Shown one piece after another: positions 32,592 through 43,234 of a stretch of 64,000 nucleotides of DNA. The position numbers were made by a program, and so were the translations under genes. The DNA comes from Protonemura montana. Lineage: Eukaryota; Arthropoda; Insecta; Plecoptera; Nemouridae. Every line of letters starts with the position of its first letter. The first letter of the stretch is position 1. The notes below the pieces were generated by a model. That model ran no database searches. It saw only the letters and a program-made list of their open reading frames with translations, and was not told where the DNA came from. The stretch is from assembly GCA_947568835.1 (NCBI GenBank), contig OX387611.1, positions 5,026,001-5,090,000 on the forward strand. The letters run 5' to 3'.

Positions 32592-32960
32592 ATGGTTATT
32601 GTCTTTTTTTCAGACCTCGTATTCGCCACAGAAGTATTAAAGAAAACTGTTGCTAATTCAGCGGAGTGTGCAGCAGTAGCTTGCTTGCAAGCTCTGCTGA
32701 GTCTTGTGCTTCAGAGAAGCGTTCTGTGGGGTCCCGTGCTTATCCTACTGCTTATTCCATTGAAGACTCCGAAGGAGTGGACGACCCAGTCCCATTGGCA
32801 TCGTCATCCATTTTTTAAGAATCGTAAGTCTGTGCCGGATATTTTAGAGGAGAGAAGGCTCGACAGGGAAAAGCGCCACCGAGAAAAGATGGAAATAGAT
32901 AAGATGTTCAAAGAGGACCTACTTAATCTCATTAAACAGAGCCTGGAAAAGAAAGACTAA
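32592..32960 (+). CDS. Putative orphan protein or terminal exon with basic coiled-coil C terminus
   Basis: A 122-codon ORF. The first 60 residues are hydrophobic and may be an artefact. The last 60 (FFKNRKSVPDILEERR, DREKRHREKMEIDKMF, LLNLIKQSLEKKD) form a charged helix like the C termini of Myb/SANT- or MADF-type DNA-binding proteins, without the DNA-binding domain itself. A polypyrimidine tract plus CAG at about 32602-32613 could be a splice acceptor, so this may be a last exon with its other exons elsewhere. Not recognised as a known family. Confidence 0.35.
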   Translation: MVIVFFSDLVFATEVLKKTVANSAECAAVACLQALLSLVLQRSVLWGPVLILLLIPLKTPKEWTTQSHWHRHPFFKNRKSVPDILEERRLDREKRHREKMEIDKMFKEDLLNLIKQSLEKKD

Positions 32961-33125
32961 ATTACCCCGGTCAATTGCATTGTTTAACATCAATGTTTAT
33001 AATACTACAAACCATTTCTTTATACTGAACTTTAAAAGTCTAGGGTGTATTTACTTTTGTGTTGAAAGGGTTTAATCACGTTTTTGACGATTAGCAGACG
33101 CTGAACATTTAATACCATTTTGAAA

Positions 33126-33275
33126 AAAACTATTACAAACTGGGTTTTGAATGCTAAATAAAAGATTAATTGATTTCCTGACGTTTCGTATTATGTACCA
33201 GCTACGAAACGTCGGGAAATCAGTGATACTTTTATATGACATTTAAAACCTAGTTTGTAATAGTTTTTTTTAAAC
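33126..33275. repeat. Head-to-head pair of PLE pseudo-LTR ends
   Basis: ACTATTACAAACTGGGTTTT at the left is inverted as AAACCTAGTTTGTAATAGT at the right. The centre has GACGTTTCG...CGAAACGTC. It forms a hairpin with arms of about 65 bp. Confidence 0.7.
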
Positions 33276-33279
33276 TATT

Positions 33280-35680
33280 GCTTAAGGCCCATCACTCCTG
33301 CGGGTAAAATCGTTAAAAATTAGTCTCAAATGGATATATAGTGTTTGTATTATGTTAACGACAAGGAAAAATAAGTTCCGGAAAATTTGTGAGTTTTCCG
33401 GGAAAATTAAAAATCAAATCCTTGGCGCAAATCAGCGCTGCAAAAACACGAGTTAAAGAGTCCGCGATTTTTTCCAGAAATGCCTCAACATGGTCTTCTC
33501 ACACAAACAATTTTGGAAGTCACAGCTTTAAAATTGATTGAGATATCAATTTTCAAAAACTCTTCATTTAATCTAAAAAAGTTTCTGGTTTTAAACCGAT
33601 CGTCAGTTGCACAAAAAATGATCCATTAAACTAATAATAAGGATGTCGTAAAGCCTGAAGCATGCAGATTTCAAATATGTGTGTTTTTTCACGATCGGAC
33701 GAACGATGTAGGTACTGGTTTGAGCCAGGTAAACGCTTGCGTGGCGCAACTTTTCGGACAAGTCGAAGTCGTAAAAAATGCATATTGCATACATTCAGGC
33801 TGATGCTAGTGCCTGCTAGCTAGTTGTACCAGCTACTTCAAGCGCGACCTTGCAGTCTTTCATGAGGCAGGAGAGTCTGCAATTGGTCTTATCGCTGTAA
33901 TCCTCGAGTGGAATTTTTTAAATTCCCTAATGAATGAGCTGAGATTTGTAAACATAGCGCGCGATTTCAGAGCGTGTAACAAGTATGATTTGCCTGCCAG
34001 ACTTCAATTCCACATTATTATTTTGCGAAGGAGCGGGAGCAATTAGACATGTATTTCATTCGGGTTCTCCAATAGTCGCGATTGACTTATTGGCGCTACA
34101 TATTATTGTAGCTGTACATTATTTCTTCACAGATTGCAACACGGTACGCAAACGTCATTCGAGGATATAAAATCTTCAAAACATGTTCTGTTTGACGAAA
34201 AATTAGCCAATTACCAGAACCGATCAGGAATCTGATATTTCACATTGCAACCATCGACACACAATTTATTTCTTATCTAAGTGAGGCACACGTGGGAAAA
34301 TAATTAGAAGTGGAATTTGAAGTGCTCAGCGTAATAATTCTACAAAGAAATGCAGTGTAATTCTTGGCTTACCAGTGGTGGGCCACCTTCGAGAGTCCTC
34401 GTCAGTTTGTGCCAACTTTTCGTTCATTGAACACATGATAGTTTGGTAAGATTCTGGACATTTTTAAAATGCATCCACCAGCGGCATCTCACGAGGTTTT
34501 TTTTATTCCTCAGTCAAAATTGACTCTAAATCCGTTCAAAAAACGATCATCAGTTGCAAGTCGATGCAGTTACGATAGTAATCAACAAAGAATTGAATAA
34601 AAAAATCAATTGATTTTAAATGTATTAATTTTTATCTCTAAGGATTTTGCTGAGTATTTTATTGCCTTGCTTCAAGCGCAGAGCAATGAAAACATCAGTC
34701 TTGCGATAAGAAGGCTTAGCGAATAGCGATGACTCATTTGCAAGGATACGAGAAATCATTATTTTACAGCGCGCGAACGCACTTGGCGTTCCACATTTCT
34801 TGTGCTAGAAAATCGATTGAAATTGATTTGAAATCTGCATATTATCACGAACTCAATGATATCAGGAAAATAATGAAACTCCCGATTTAGTAGGTTTGTT
34901 GTTGTTGTTGCATTGGTTGGGGAATTACTTGATAAATCATAATCCTTCGAGGATTAAGGTGTTAGTGGAAATGTACACTGGCTTGGCTACCTTTTTGATA
35001 TCACGCCATTTCGAGGCTTAACCATTTTTTAAAGTAGACTAGGCTGCTGTTTTTACACGCAAATTTATTTTGTTGGAATTTGGTATTAGCTTACAAAACA
35101 AGCAAATCTCACGTATGACGCACTCGAAAGTACTTATCAAAGTCAACCTACAATCTAAATTCAGTATTAAAAAAATACGATATTGCATGCTCATAATGGC
35201 TAGGTGTTTGTCTGGAAGGCATTGCCATTTTTTCTTTACGTCCAATTACCCTTTTTTTAAGACAAAAATTACCTTTTAGCTTGATAAAAAACTAATTTTT
35301 TTACAATAAATTTTAATATATAATAATTTTACAAAACGTTTTAACAATACATATCATCTCCGTTGACAAAAGACACTTTGGTCTAACAGCATTTTTCATT
35401 TGGTAATGATTTATTTAGCGAGCAATTAAAAGATTTTTTTTTTTCAAAAATTAAAAAAATCACGTAATTCCTTGCAGACGTCAAATTTTGTTTATTAAAT
35501 TTTTTGAAATCCTGCTTATAAAAATCAAGACAAATTTTGCATGCCCGTTTTAGTAGCAATGCTGTGGGGAAATTCTTTTGCTGGCAACTTCGTTCACAGG
35601 TTAACAGCATAAAGGGTAAAAATTTCGTGTTCTTTAAATATGTGTTTATTTTTTAAATCTAGGACTAAGACTACATTTAC
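33280..35680. other. Gene-poor intergenic stretch
   Basis: AT-rich. Only short unsupported ORFs, a GTTGTTGTTGTTG run near 34900 and no recognised repeat family. Confidence 0.5.
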
Positions 35681-35689
35681 TTTATTTTA

Positions 35690-36130
35690 AGTGGGCCATT
35701 ATTAAACTCCAAGGAGTAGAATTTTTGAGACGTGTTCATAAAAATAAAAAAAACCCAGCGCATTGCAAGCGTTTGCAATTTAAATAAGATTTCATCAAAA
35801 TAAAGCAACGAATCCAACGTCAAATTGGAGTTACTCGAGTTTGACAGGTTGTGACGTGATATAGCGTCACTAGAATCAGAGTGACTGTGCGTTTTCACAG
35901 CCTCTTGGTTCTACTCCTTGGAGAACCGTCATTCTCATCAAATACACTAAAATCATCTCAAAAAGCCAGTGTCCAAATAGCTCAATGGGCTAGAGCAACA
36001 CCTGCGATAGGCGGAGATCGGGGTTCGAGTCCCCGTTTAGGCATCAATTCTTGAGACAGTTATTGTGTTCATAATAATAAAATAACCCACACTCTGCCAG
36101 CGATTGAAATTTTAATACAATTTCATAATT
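35690..36130 (+). repeat. tRNA-like repeat, fullest copy
   Basis: 35970-36045 carries a tRNA-like core: A box TAGCTCAATGGG, GCTAGAGCA, and B box GGTTCGAGTCC, ending in TTTAGGCATC. It lies between inverted flanks CACTAAAATCATCTCAAAAA (35951) and TTCTTGAGACAGTTATTGTG. Upstream (35740-35940) are GCGCATTGCAAGCGTTTGCA and further shared sequence. A cloverleaf is plausible but the anticodon loop lacks the usual U33, so a real tRNA gene is unlikely. Confidence 0.65.
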
Positions 36131-36850
36131 TTTTTTTTTTTTTTTTAATGAGCTTCTAAATCGTCAAGGTTTCTACTAACGTGGTCCATTTTAACTACCT
36201 TATGGAAACGCCCACTTTTTTTTGGCGAGGATCATCTGACGTTGACGTTTGCTGACGTGCATCGTCGAGTTTTTAGGTTATAGTTAGAGAAACAAGTCAA
36301 TGTTAAACATTTTTCTGACCAAAAGAGCCGGCAACTCGTGGTGACGGAGAACATTACCCAGAGGCGTTAGCGGCCGTCTCTTTGATACATCTTTACAAAT
36401 AAATAATAACGACTCAATATAATGATATATGTTTATCAATCTTTGAGGTTAATTATGTCCAACCTTGAATATCTACACATCTTTCCACCATGAACTGAGA
36501 ATAGCCTAGGTCCTGTTGCGTGTGGGCTTTTCTTTTTTTATTTTATTTTATTTTATTTTATTTTATTTTTGGATTTGCAAACTAATTACGCTCTATTTTC
36601 TTGAGGATCAAAAGCATGTCTTCCAATTGCGCCAGTTCTAGTGCAGACATCGGCTCTCACTGGTTGATCAATTTTTTAAGGAAGCGTCAAGAGTAACTTC
36701 ACTATTTGATTACCAAAATTTTAATATCATCAATCTGTGCGCTAATAATTTCAAGTATTTTAAAACTTAATTCAATTCGAACAAAAATTTTAAATCTGAT
36801 ATTGATAGTATTTTTGTTTCCTGTAGTGATTTCAAGCAAGTACCTCCACA
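36130..36850 (+). promoter_or_regulatory. Region upstream of DHDDS, probable promoter and 5' UTR
   Basis: 36230-36410 has more CpG than its surroundings (GACGTTGACG, GCCGGCAACTCG, GCGTTAGCGGCCGTC). A (TTTTA)n run sits at 36536-36570. The exact start of transcription is not visible. Confidence 0.35.
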
Positions 36851-39800
36851 ATGTCGTGGTTTACGGAAAATTCATTGAGTTGGATTAAACGGATGGGCAT
36901 AAAAGTGTTAAAAGTGGGCCCGATTCCAAAACATGTCGCCTTTATCATGGATGGCAACAGGCGGTTTGCCGAAAAGTACAACTTGGAAAGAAATACAGGA
37001 CATTGGAGAGGGTGAGCAATAAAAGAGATTTAAATCGATTTTGACCGTTTACATATTGTTTGAAACAGGGGTTCCCAACCTTTCTTGTTCCATTCCCTCT
37101 TCATCAACGCCCAGAATATAATTTCCCCCCTTCCAAAGAGGCTAACTGAATAAATTAGTACAAGTGAGTAATTTATGAATTGTTCTTTCTGCTAATTTTG
37201 GGTCGGAATCCACATTTAGGTTAACATTCTGTAATTGATTTATCTTCAAAATTCTCCCCCTAGAACTACCAAATTTTTATTTTTTAATTATTTTATTTAT
37301 TTTATTTATTTTATTGGTTAGCACATTACATTTCTATAATATAATATTAACCTTGTCACTATTTTAATTCATTCAGCTAAATTAATGATGAACAATTCAT
37401 TACATACATTAATTACCTAAATTTACTCGTTAACATTATAAAACAATTTATCAAGAAGAAATTCATCGAGATTGTCTTTAAAGACGTTGCGTTGTGTCGC
37501 AGCTTTAATAAAAACGGGCAGTTTATTGAAAATTTATTGACAAATTCTTCACCGGTTTGGAACCACTGGTCTAAAAGGTTAATAATGAAATATTTAAACT
37601 CTTGACTAAAGTATTATTGTTAAAAGGGTTTTAAACTCAATGCTCATTTTATTAAAGAAAATAGCACAAGTATCAGGATTAAATCTTATTCAAATTGCAA
37701 ACGCTTGCAATGCGCGGGTATTTTATTATTGTGAACACTAAATAACCGTCTCAAATTTTTTTTTTTGAGACGGTTATAGTGTTGATAATAATAAAATAAC
37801 ACAAGTGCATCTATATAACCCTGTGGCCAAATAAACTTACTGATTTACCCAGAATTAATTTTTTTAAATATTTACCTCAATAATTGATAAACACGTATCG
37901 GTATTCTGAGAATTGTAATTATTCCATATTTTGGTTTTGTTAAAAAGAACGGCTGCAAGCGCCATTGGGTAACAATTATCGTTGACACTCGTTGCCGGCC
38001 TCGTTTGCTCAGCAGCAAGCTTAACATTACCGCTGGTCCTCTTACTAGCTCGATGATTAAAATAAGCTGAGCTTTAGAAAATATATGTAAGTTATCTGTT
38101 TCTGTTTTTTTGATTACAGTTACAACGAACTAGTTGAAACATTTGAATGGTGCAGAGAGTTAGGAATCCTCGAAGTGACTGTCTACACTTTCAGCATCGA
38201 GAATTTTAAACGGAGTCCAGAAGAAGTGGAAGGTCTCATGGAATTGGCTCGAATAAAATTCCAATATATTCTGGATGACAAGTAGGTACAGTTAAAAAAA
38301 AACATTATTCCTTACACATAATTAGTTAGTTTAAAAACGCCAATGTGTTTGAGATCTTATTTCAGAAAATACAAAATACATTAGTTTTTAAGTTATTGAC
38401 CCTGATTATTTTATTTAGATGCATTTAGGAAGCTTGAACTTGGTAATTGTTATAATTTTATGTGGTTCTTTTGTTATTGGAAAATTGCCAGGACTGCTCT
38501 CACCCTTGAAGAAGTAACTAGTACATGTAACGAAACGTCGGGAAATTTAGTTGCCCTTTACTTAGCATTCAAAACCCAGTTCAAATAGTGTTTGTTAAAA
38601 CTAGTGCTAAGGATAAGTCAAGTAGACATGAGTCTAAAAACCATCATAACGTTATTGATATATATATATATATATATTTTTTTTTTAATTTAAGTGTACT
38701 TGATCTACTCTTAGCTTAAGTCCTGAAGGAACAATATTTAAAATTGTGCTTTGAACACTAACTTTAATACAATGAAATCAGAAAATTTAGGGAAGAATGT
38801 CATTCTTCCCTAAATTTTCTGATTTCTGTTTATTTTTGGGGTGTCAACTGATATTAATACTAATATTAATAATAATATTATAATATACTAATATATTAAT
38901 ATTAATACTAACCTTGCCTCGGCACCCTTCATCTATCTAAATAACCAATAGGGTAAAGTGCCAGTTTTGGAATAGGGTTCGGAATTTAATTAATTTAACT
39001 CAGTAAATATCATTTTTAAAATCCAAAAAAAATGTCATCATTTGACAATATAGACAAAGCAACAGAATAAAAAGATTTGTGATTTTTTAGAACTTTTTAG
39101 TACCTACTTAAAAAAAATATATTGAAAAACCCTGTTATTATCCATAACTGGGCACTGGTGCCAGTTTTGGATCAAAATTAATTTTCAATCAGAATGATAA
39201 TATATCATTGCCCCATGTGTTTGAAACATATTTATGAAAGGCGCTTAAAGATATAAAAAAAACGCAGAAGTTATTAATATATATGTACATGGTAGTTTAG
39301 TGCCAGTTTTGGATCAAAAAATCAAAATTAGGCTTATTTACACTGCAAACAGAATATCTGTTTCCTCCTCTGAAAAATTTGGGTTCATCAAAAAATTCAA
39401 AGTTCATTTGAAAAATGATCCGAAACCGGACACTGATCCAAAACTGGCACTTTACTCTATATAATCATCCATAGCTATTTTTTCGATATTTTTCTCTAGT
39501 ATATGACTTCCAATAACATTTTTAAAAGTTTTTTAGGAACATATTATAATAAATATGACACGTTTTTCTGTTCTAGGGAAAGGTTCAAGGAACGAGGAAT
39601 CAGAGTTCGATTTTTTGGAAAACTTTCGTTACTGTCGGTAGATCTCCAGCATATTATGATTGAAGCCATGCGAGTCACCCAAAATAATACAAGGTTTACA
39701 TGGAATATGGCATTTCCGTACACTGGTAAGTGCATGCACTTAAAACCTTCTTAGCCAGATCATTCTGAAACCATAAAAAGCAGCTAAAATCCTAGTAACT

Positions 39801-40630
39801 ATTCAATTTGAAATGTAGTTCTTATATGATTGATAGCTAGGTAGGTTAGATTAGGTTTTTGCACCTTCCACAACTATCGACATACTTAAGGAAACCAAAA
39901 ATTAAAAACACTCTGGAAAGTTCGTTAATCAAACGCCCAAACATTGTGGAACGCACAAAAGAGCTAAAATTCTTGAGCTAAATACAATTTTGAAAACAAA
40001 GGTCTTATTCTGTTCAAGGCCCGCTTTATTGCAGGGCTCGCAGTTTATTTAAGGAATTAAATATGTCAATTCACTTTTATTTTTATTTTTTTTGTTGATT
40101 TGTTATGGAATGACCAAGTCCATACATATATCGACATCTAAAAATACGTTACAAAAACCAATTGCTTCAACTTTATTCATCTGTGTTCATATACCTAGAT
40201 AAAATAAACTAAAGCCGGGATATCTCTTGCTCGAACAGGCCGTGAGGAAATAACACAAGCGGTATCAGCCATCGTCACGGGGGTGTCCAGCGGTGCCCTG
40301 GCTCATGAAGATGTATCAGAGGAACTGATCTCCAACTGCTTGTACACGAACCCAAGCTCGCACCCAGATCTTCTTATCAGGACTTCCGGTGAAGTGAGGC
40401 TCAGTGACTTCCTGGTTTGGCAAACATCGTACAGCTGCCTCTACTTCACCGAGACTCTCTGGCCCGAATTCGGGTTATGGAATATGTTGGATGCGATCCT
40501 CCACTATCAACGATCATATACTCAGCTAGCTTCACTTAAAAAAGAGCACGATTTCACTTGCATTTCACAAAGAACCGCTTCATTTATTGACAGCGTAATA
40601 GATTCCAGGCATCACGTTTTAATTGATTAA
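36851..40630 (+). CDS. DHDDS: Dehydrodolichyl diphosphate synthase catalytic subunit (cis-prenyltransferase)
   Basis: Four exons, 36851-37011, 38120-38281, 39577-39725 and 40239-40630, join in frame with GT-AG borders to about 287 aa. The start [14 protein letters not shown] resembles animal DHDDS. The catalytic motif [13 protein letters not shown] contains the essential Asp. Later blocks are [20 protein letters not shown] and [18 protein letters not shown] followed by [11 protein letters not shown] (diphosphate-binding Arg-Ser region), then LWPEF. The enzyme elongates FPP with IPP in cis at the ER, together with the NgBR/NUS1 subunit, to make dolichol precursor for N-glycosylation. The length is slightly below the vertebrate form, which has a longer C-terminal helix. 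The donor of exon 2 falls inside AAGTAGGT, so reading through would hit a stop at once. Confidence 0.95.
37690..37805. repeat. Short foldback of tRNA-like repeat
   Basis: TTATTATTGTGAACACTAAATAACCGTCTCAAA and its inverse around a T10 centre, in intron 1 of DHDDS. The adjoining CGCTTGCAATGCGC tail is in reverse orientation. Confidence 0.6.
38325..38660 (+). repeat. PLE pseudo-LTR, nearly complete, in intron 2 of DHDDS
   Basis: Carries all segments seen in the other copies, from AAAACGCCAATGTG to GTAGACATGAGTCTAAAAAC. The hammerhead-like part is 38503-38540: CCC, TTGAAGA, stem GTAAC/GTAAC-like, then CGAAACGTC and GGG. No PLE coding sequence is attached. Confidence 0.7.
38775..38825. repeat. 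Perfect palindrome, 25-bp arms, 1-base spacer
   Basis: AAATCAGAAAATTTAGGGAA... (38775-38799) is exactly inverted at 38801-38825 around a single T. It lies in intron 2 of DHDDS. Confidence 0.9.
38951..39457. mobile_element. TA-flanked MITE in intron 2 of DHDDS
   Basis: Inverted ends GGGTAAAGTGCCAGTTTTGG and CCAAAACTGGCACTTTACTC, with TA on each side, as for Tc1/mariner/pogo elements. The motif GTGCCAGTTTTGGATCAAAA recurs internally at about 39151 and 39300. No ORF is seen. Confidence 0.75.
39726..40238. other. Intron 3 of DHDDS
   Basis: AT-rich; no repeat recognised. Confidence 0.5.
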
Positions 40631-40644
40631 TTGATTGGTTAGTG

Positions 40645-41035
40645 TTGTTTAACGACGCACTGTTGCGTTGACAACTTGATGATAGTGATAATAATAATCC
40701 TAATCTAGCCTAGAAATGGAGGAGAGAAAGACCGGTGTCGGCAAGCAGCCTACTCCATTCAAAGAAAACCAAGGGCATTCATTTGCTTTGCTTATCAACC
40801 TCTCGACAGCATGGATTTGTGGAGGAATCCTGTTGTTCACGTTGTACCGTCCTTCGGAAGGGACGTTATGCCGGTGGTCCCCTTGGTGCTCTTTGTCAGA
40901 AGTAGCCTACGTGCCGGCACCGGGCCTCCTACCTTCTTTTTTGGCTGGTCTAGGTTCATCGTTATCTTCATCATCTCCATCAGACCAATGTCATAGGGCC
41001 CTTTGCCATAAGAGTGCACATTTAAACCATACTAA
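40645..41035. mobile_element. Two head-to-head SINE pieces in the DHDDS 3' region
   Basis: 40645-40780 is a minus-oriented SINE tail (GTTTAACGACGCACTGTT, GATAATAATAATCC). It is followed from about 40780 by a plus-oriented body (CTTATCAACCTCTCGACAGC, CCGTCCTTCGGAAGGGACG, GTGCCGGCACCGGG) and tail. It starts about 15 bases after the DHDDS stop, so it probably forms part of its 3' UTR. Confidence 0.75.
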
Positions 41036-41039
41036 AATC

Positions 41040-42950
41040 TAACTACCAAGCTCGTGGTAAATTTCTTATGGTACAAATTAGAGATAGATAAGAGATACAC
41101 TTGTTTTTAAAACAACACGAATAATAAAAAAATGCAAAAGTTTCATAAAAAATATAATGTTTTCACGTTTACAATTTCTGTGAAGGTAGTTACTAAAAAT
41201 TGGCGATGCAAACCTTTACTCGTTCAGACTGTCGGGGTTCTAAATTTGTTCGAATACATCTAAAAAAAATTGCTTCAAAAAGGCTGTGGTTATGGTACAT
41301 TTTTCACAAATATATTCACATATATTTATTTATTAAACTTGTCACACAAAATCACTTACAAAATGTTGTGCAATTTTCTTCTTTTTCAAACGCTCATGCC
41401 GTCTACATTTTGCAAAATATCAAAATATCAAATTGTCGCCGCCATGTAGGCACTATTTTTTTAAACACTTGATATTAATTTTTGACCACCAAACGTCTTA
41501 CCACGTGGACTTCTGTTGATAAAGCAGTTTAAGGAATTTTATCGCCTCCACATTTTTTTCCTTGGAGATCCAGGTAACAAAATAAAAAAATGTTTTTATT
41601 CTTGAATTGGTGTAAGTGTCAACTGTTTCAGCAACTAAAAAAATCTCTTTGAGAGCAAATTTTCTGGAAAATTCATTAAAAGAAAATTATATTTTAGCAC
41701 ACAATACGAAAATGGTCCGCTCTAGTATTTTTTTATGTGTAGTTTGGTAGTGTAAACAGATTGACACAGATTGACAGATTGATCCACAGCTGCTACAAAA
41801 ACCCCGATTATTTTTTCTGAAAAAAACTGGAAAACAGGCTCTTCAAAAACGCGTGTAACTATAAGAAAAATAATATTTTTGATTTTGAAAAAACGTCAAT
41901 CTGTTGCCAATAGTGTGATGAGTCGCCTAGTTTTTTATCGTCGCGATCGGACAAGTGGTTCGACCGATTAGTTGTATCCATATCTATATTATAAATATAT
42001 TAATAAACGATATAATAATAAATAATATAATAAATATCTATATTTAAAAAACTATCTCAATAATTGATTGATTAGAATATGCAAATCACTTTCAGTGCAC
42101 ATGAGGGGAGGAAACACCGCTATTTTCAACGGAAACTTGTCATGAAATTAAAAAAATAAATTTTTAAACCTTATTATAAAAATCTCTTCGCTCTTATCGC
42201 CCAACGGGCTTCCGAGATCTCCTCAATCTCAAGTGCATGTCTCACAATTATTGATAGCAAATTTTCAACTGCAATCCAGCAAGAAATAACGTCATTCTTT
42301 GTACTGCATTGGCTAGCTAAAATAATTTTGCTATCTGTTAAAAAAGATTAAATCTACAGCTCAAATATTCTTATCAACGCGTATCGATGCACGCAAGCAG
42401 TTTGTTGAGAGTACCATTGATTGGAATCTTATCACCGAGCTCCTACATCTGAGTTTAATTAATAAACACAATGCACATCAAAACTGTGTGGTCATTATTA
42501 CAAATGTCTTTCATGGAGAAGCAAGTTTAAATTTGACGGAGCTATTTTGGTGGTAATCGACATTGAAATTTGACAGAATGTCTTCTTTTTTTGGTAGGTT
42601 TGCTATATTTCTGTTTCGTTAATCATCTTTTAAATTGTCACAGCCATTTAGATACTTCTAATTTTATCATAATCCAAGTAGCTCATTTAAATGGACTTTT
42701 TTGTTTATTTGACTCGAATTTTGTGCGGCTCTAATCCAACAATGGATTTCAAGTTATTTCACTGTCGATTTATTATTACTTACAAGCTTATCGGCGACAC
42801 ACATTTCAGAAAGAACAGAGAAGAAAAATGAAAATGTCAAGAAACAGACCTATCTTTTCTGGAATTTCCCGGTCTTTTCATTGACTCTAGCATTCTAGAA
42901 ACCATGTTTGACGTAGACAAATAATAAGCTCTCAGCAGAGTTTTTATATT
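41040..42950. other. Intergenic, no gene seen
   Basis: AT-rich. Short ORFs only; a TA-rich tract near 41990-42050. Confidence 0.5.
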
Positions 42951-42954
42951 TTAA

Positions 42955-43160
42955 CAAAAACTACTTTAACTGGGTTTTGAATGCCAAGTGAAGAACAGCT
43001 AAATTTCCCAACGTTTCGTAACTTGTACCTGTTACTTTATCTAGGGTATGAGCAGTCCAATAGCATTCAAAACCCATTTCAAATAGTTTTTGTCAAAATC
43101 AATGCTAAGGTTACATGTTACATCAAGTAGACATGAGTCAAAAACAAAATCATAACTATT
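42955..43160. repeat. PLE pseudo-LTR ends, head-to-head
   Basis: CTGGGTTTTGAATGCCAAGT (minus pattern) is followed by AGCATTCAAAACCCATTTCA (plus pattern), with CCCAACGTTTCGTAACTTG and GGTACATG-type segments between. The continuing plus tail has GTAGACATGAGTC. Confidence 0.65.
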
Positions 43161-43234
43161 TTTAGTATTTTTTTTTCGAATTTTTTTTATTTTGCCTTGC
43201 GTGCGTTATCCTGAACTGGGTTAAAAATGCTCTT

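Noticed and set aside
31486-32960. A real two-exon fusion gene of P450 fragment E and the orphan exon
   Set aside because: Only suggested by an intact donor and a possible acceptor; no start for fragment E and no other evidence, so kept as a question, not a gene call.
35970-36045. A functional tRNA gene
   Set aside because: A and B boxes are good, but the anticodon loop is irregular, acceptor ends do not pair well, and the unit is a dispersed repeat with inverted flanks.
36706-36888. 60-codon hydrophobic ORF overlapping the DHDDS start
   Set aside because: Different frame from the conserved MSWF...DGNRR exon and AT-driven composition.
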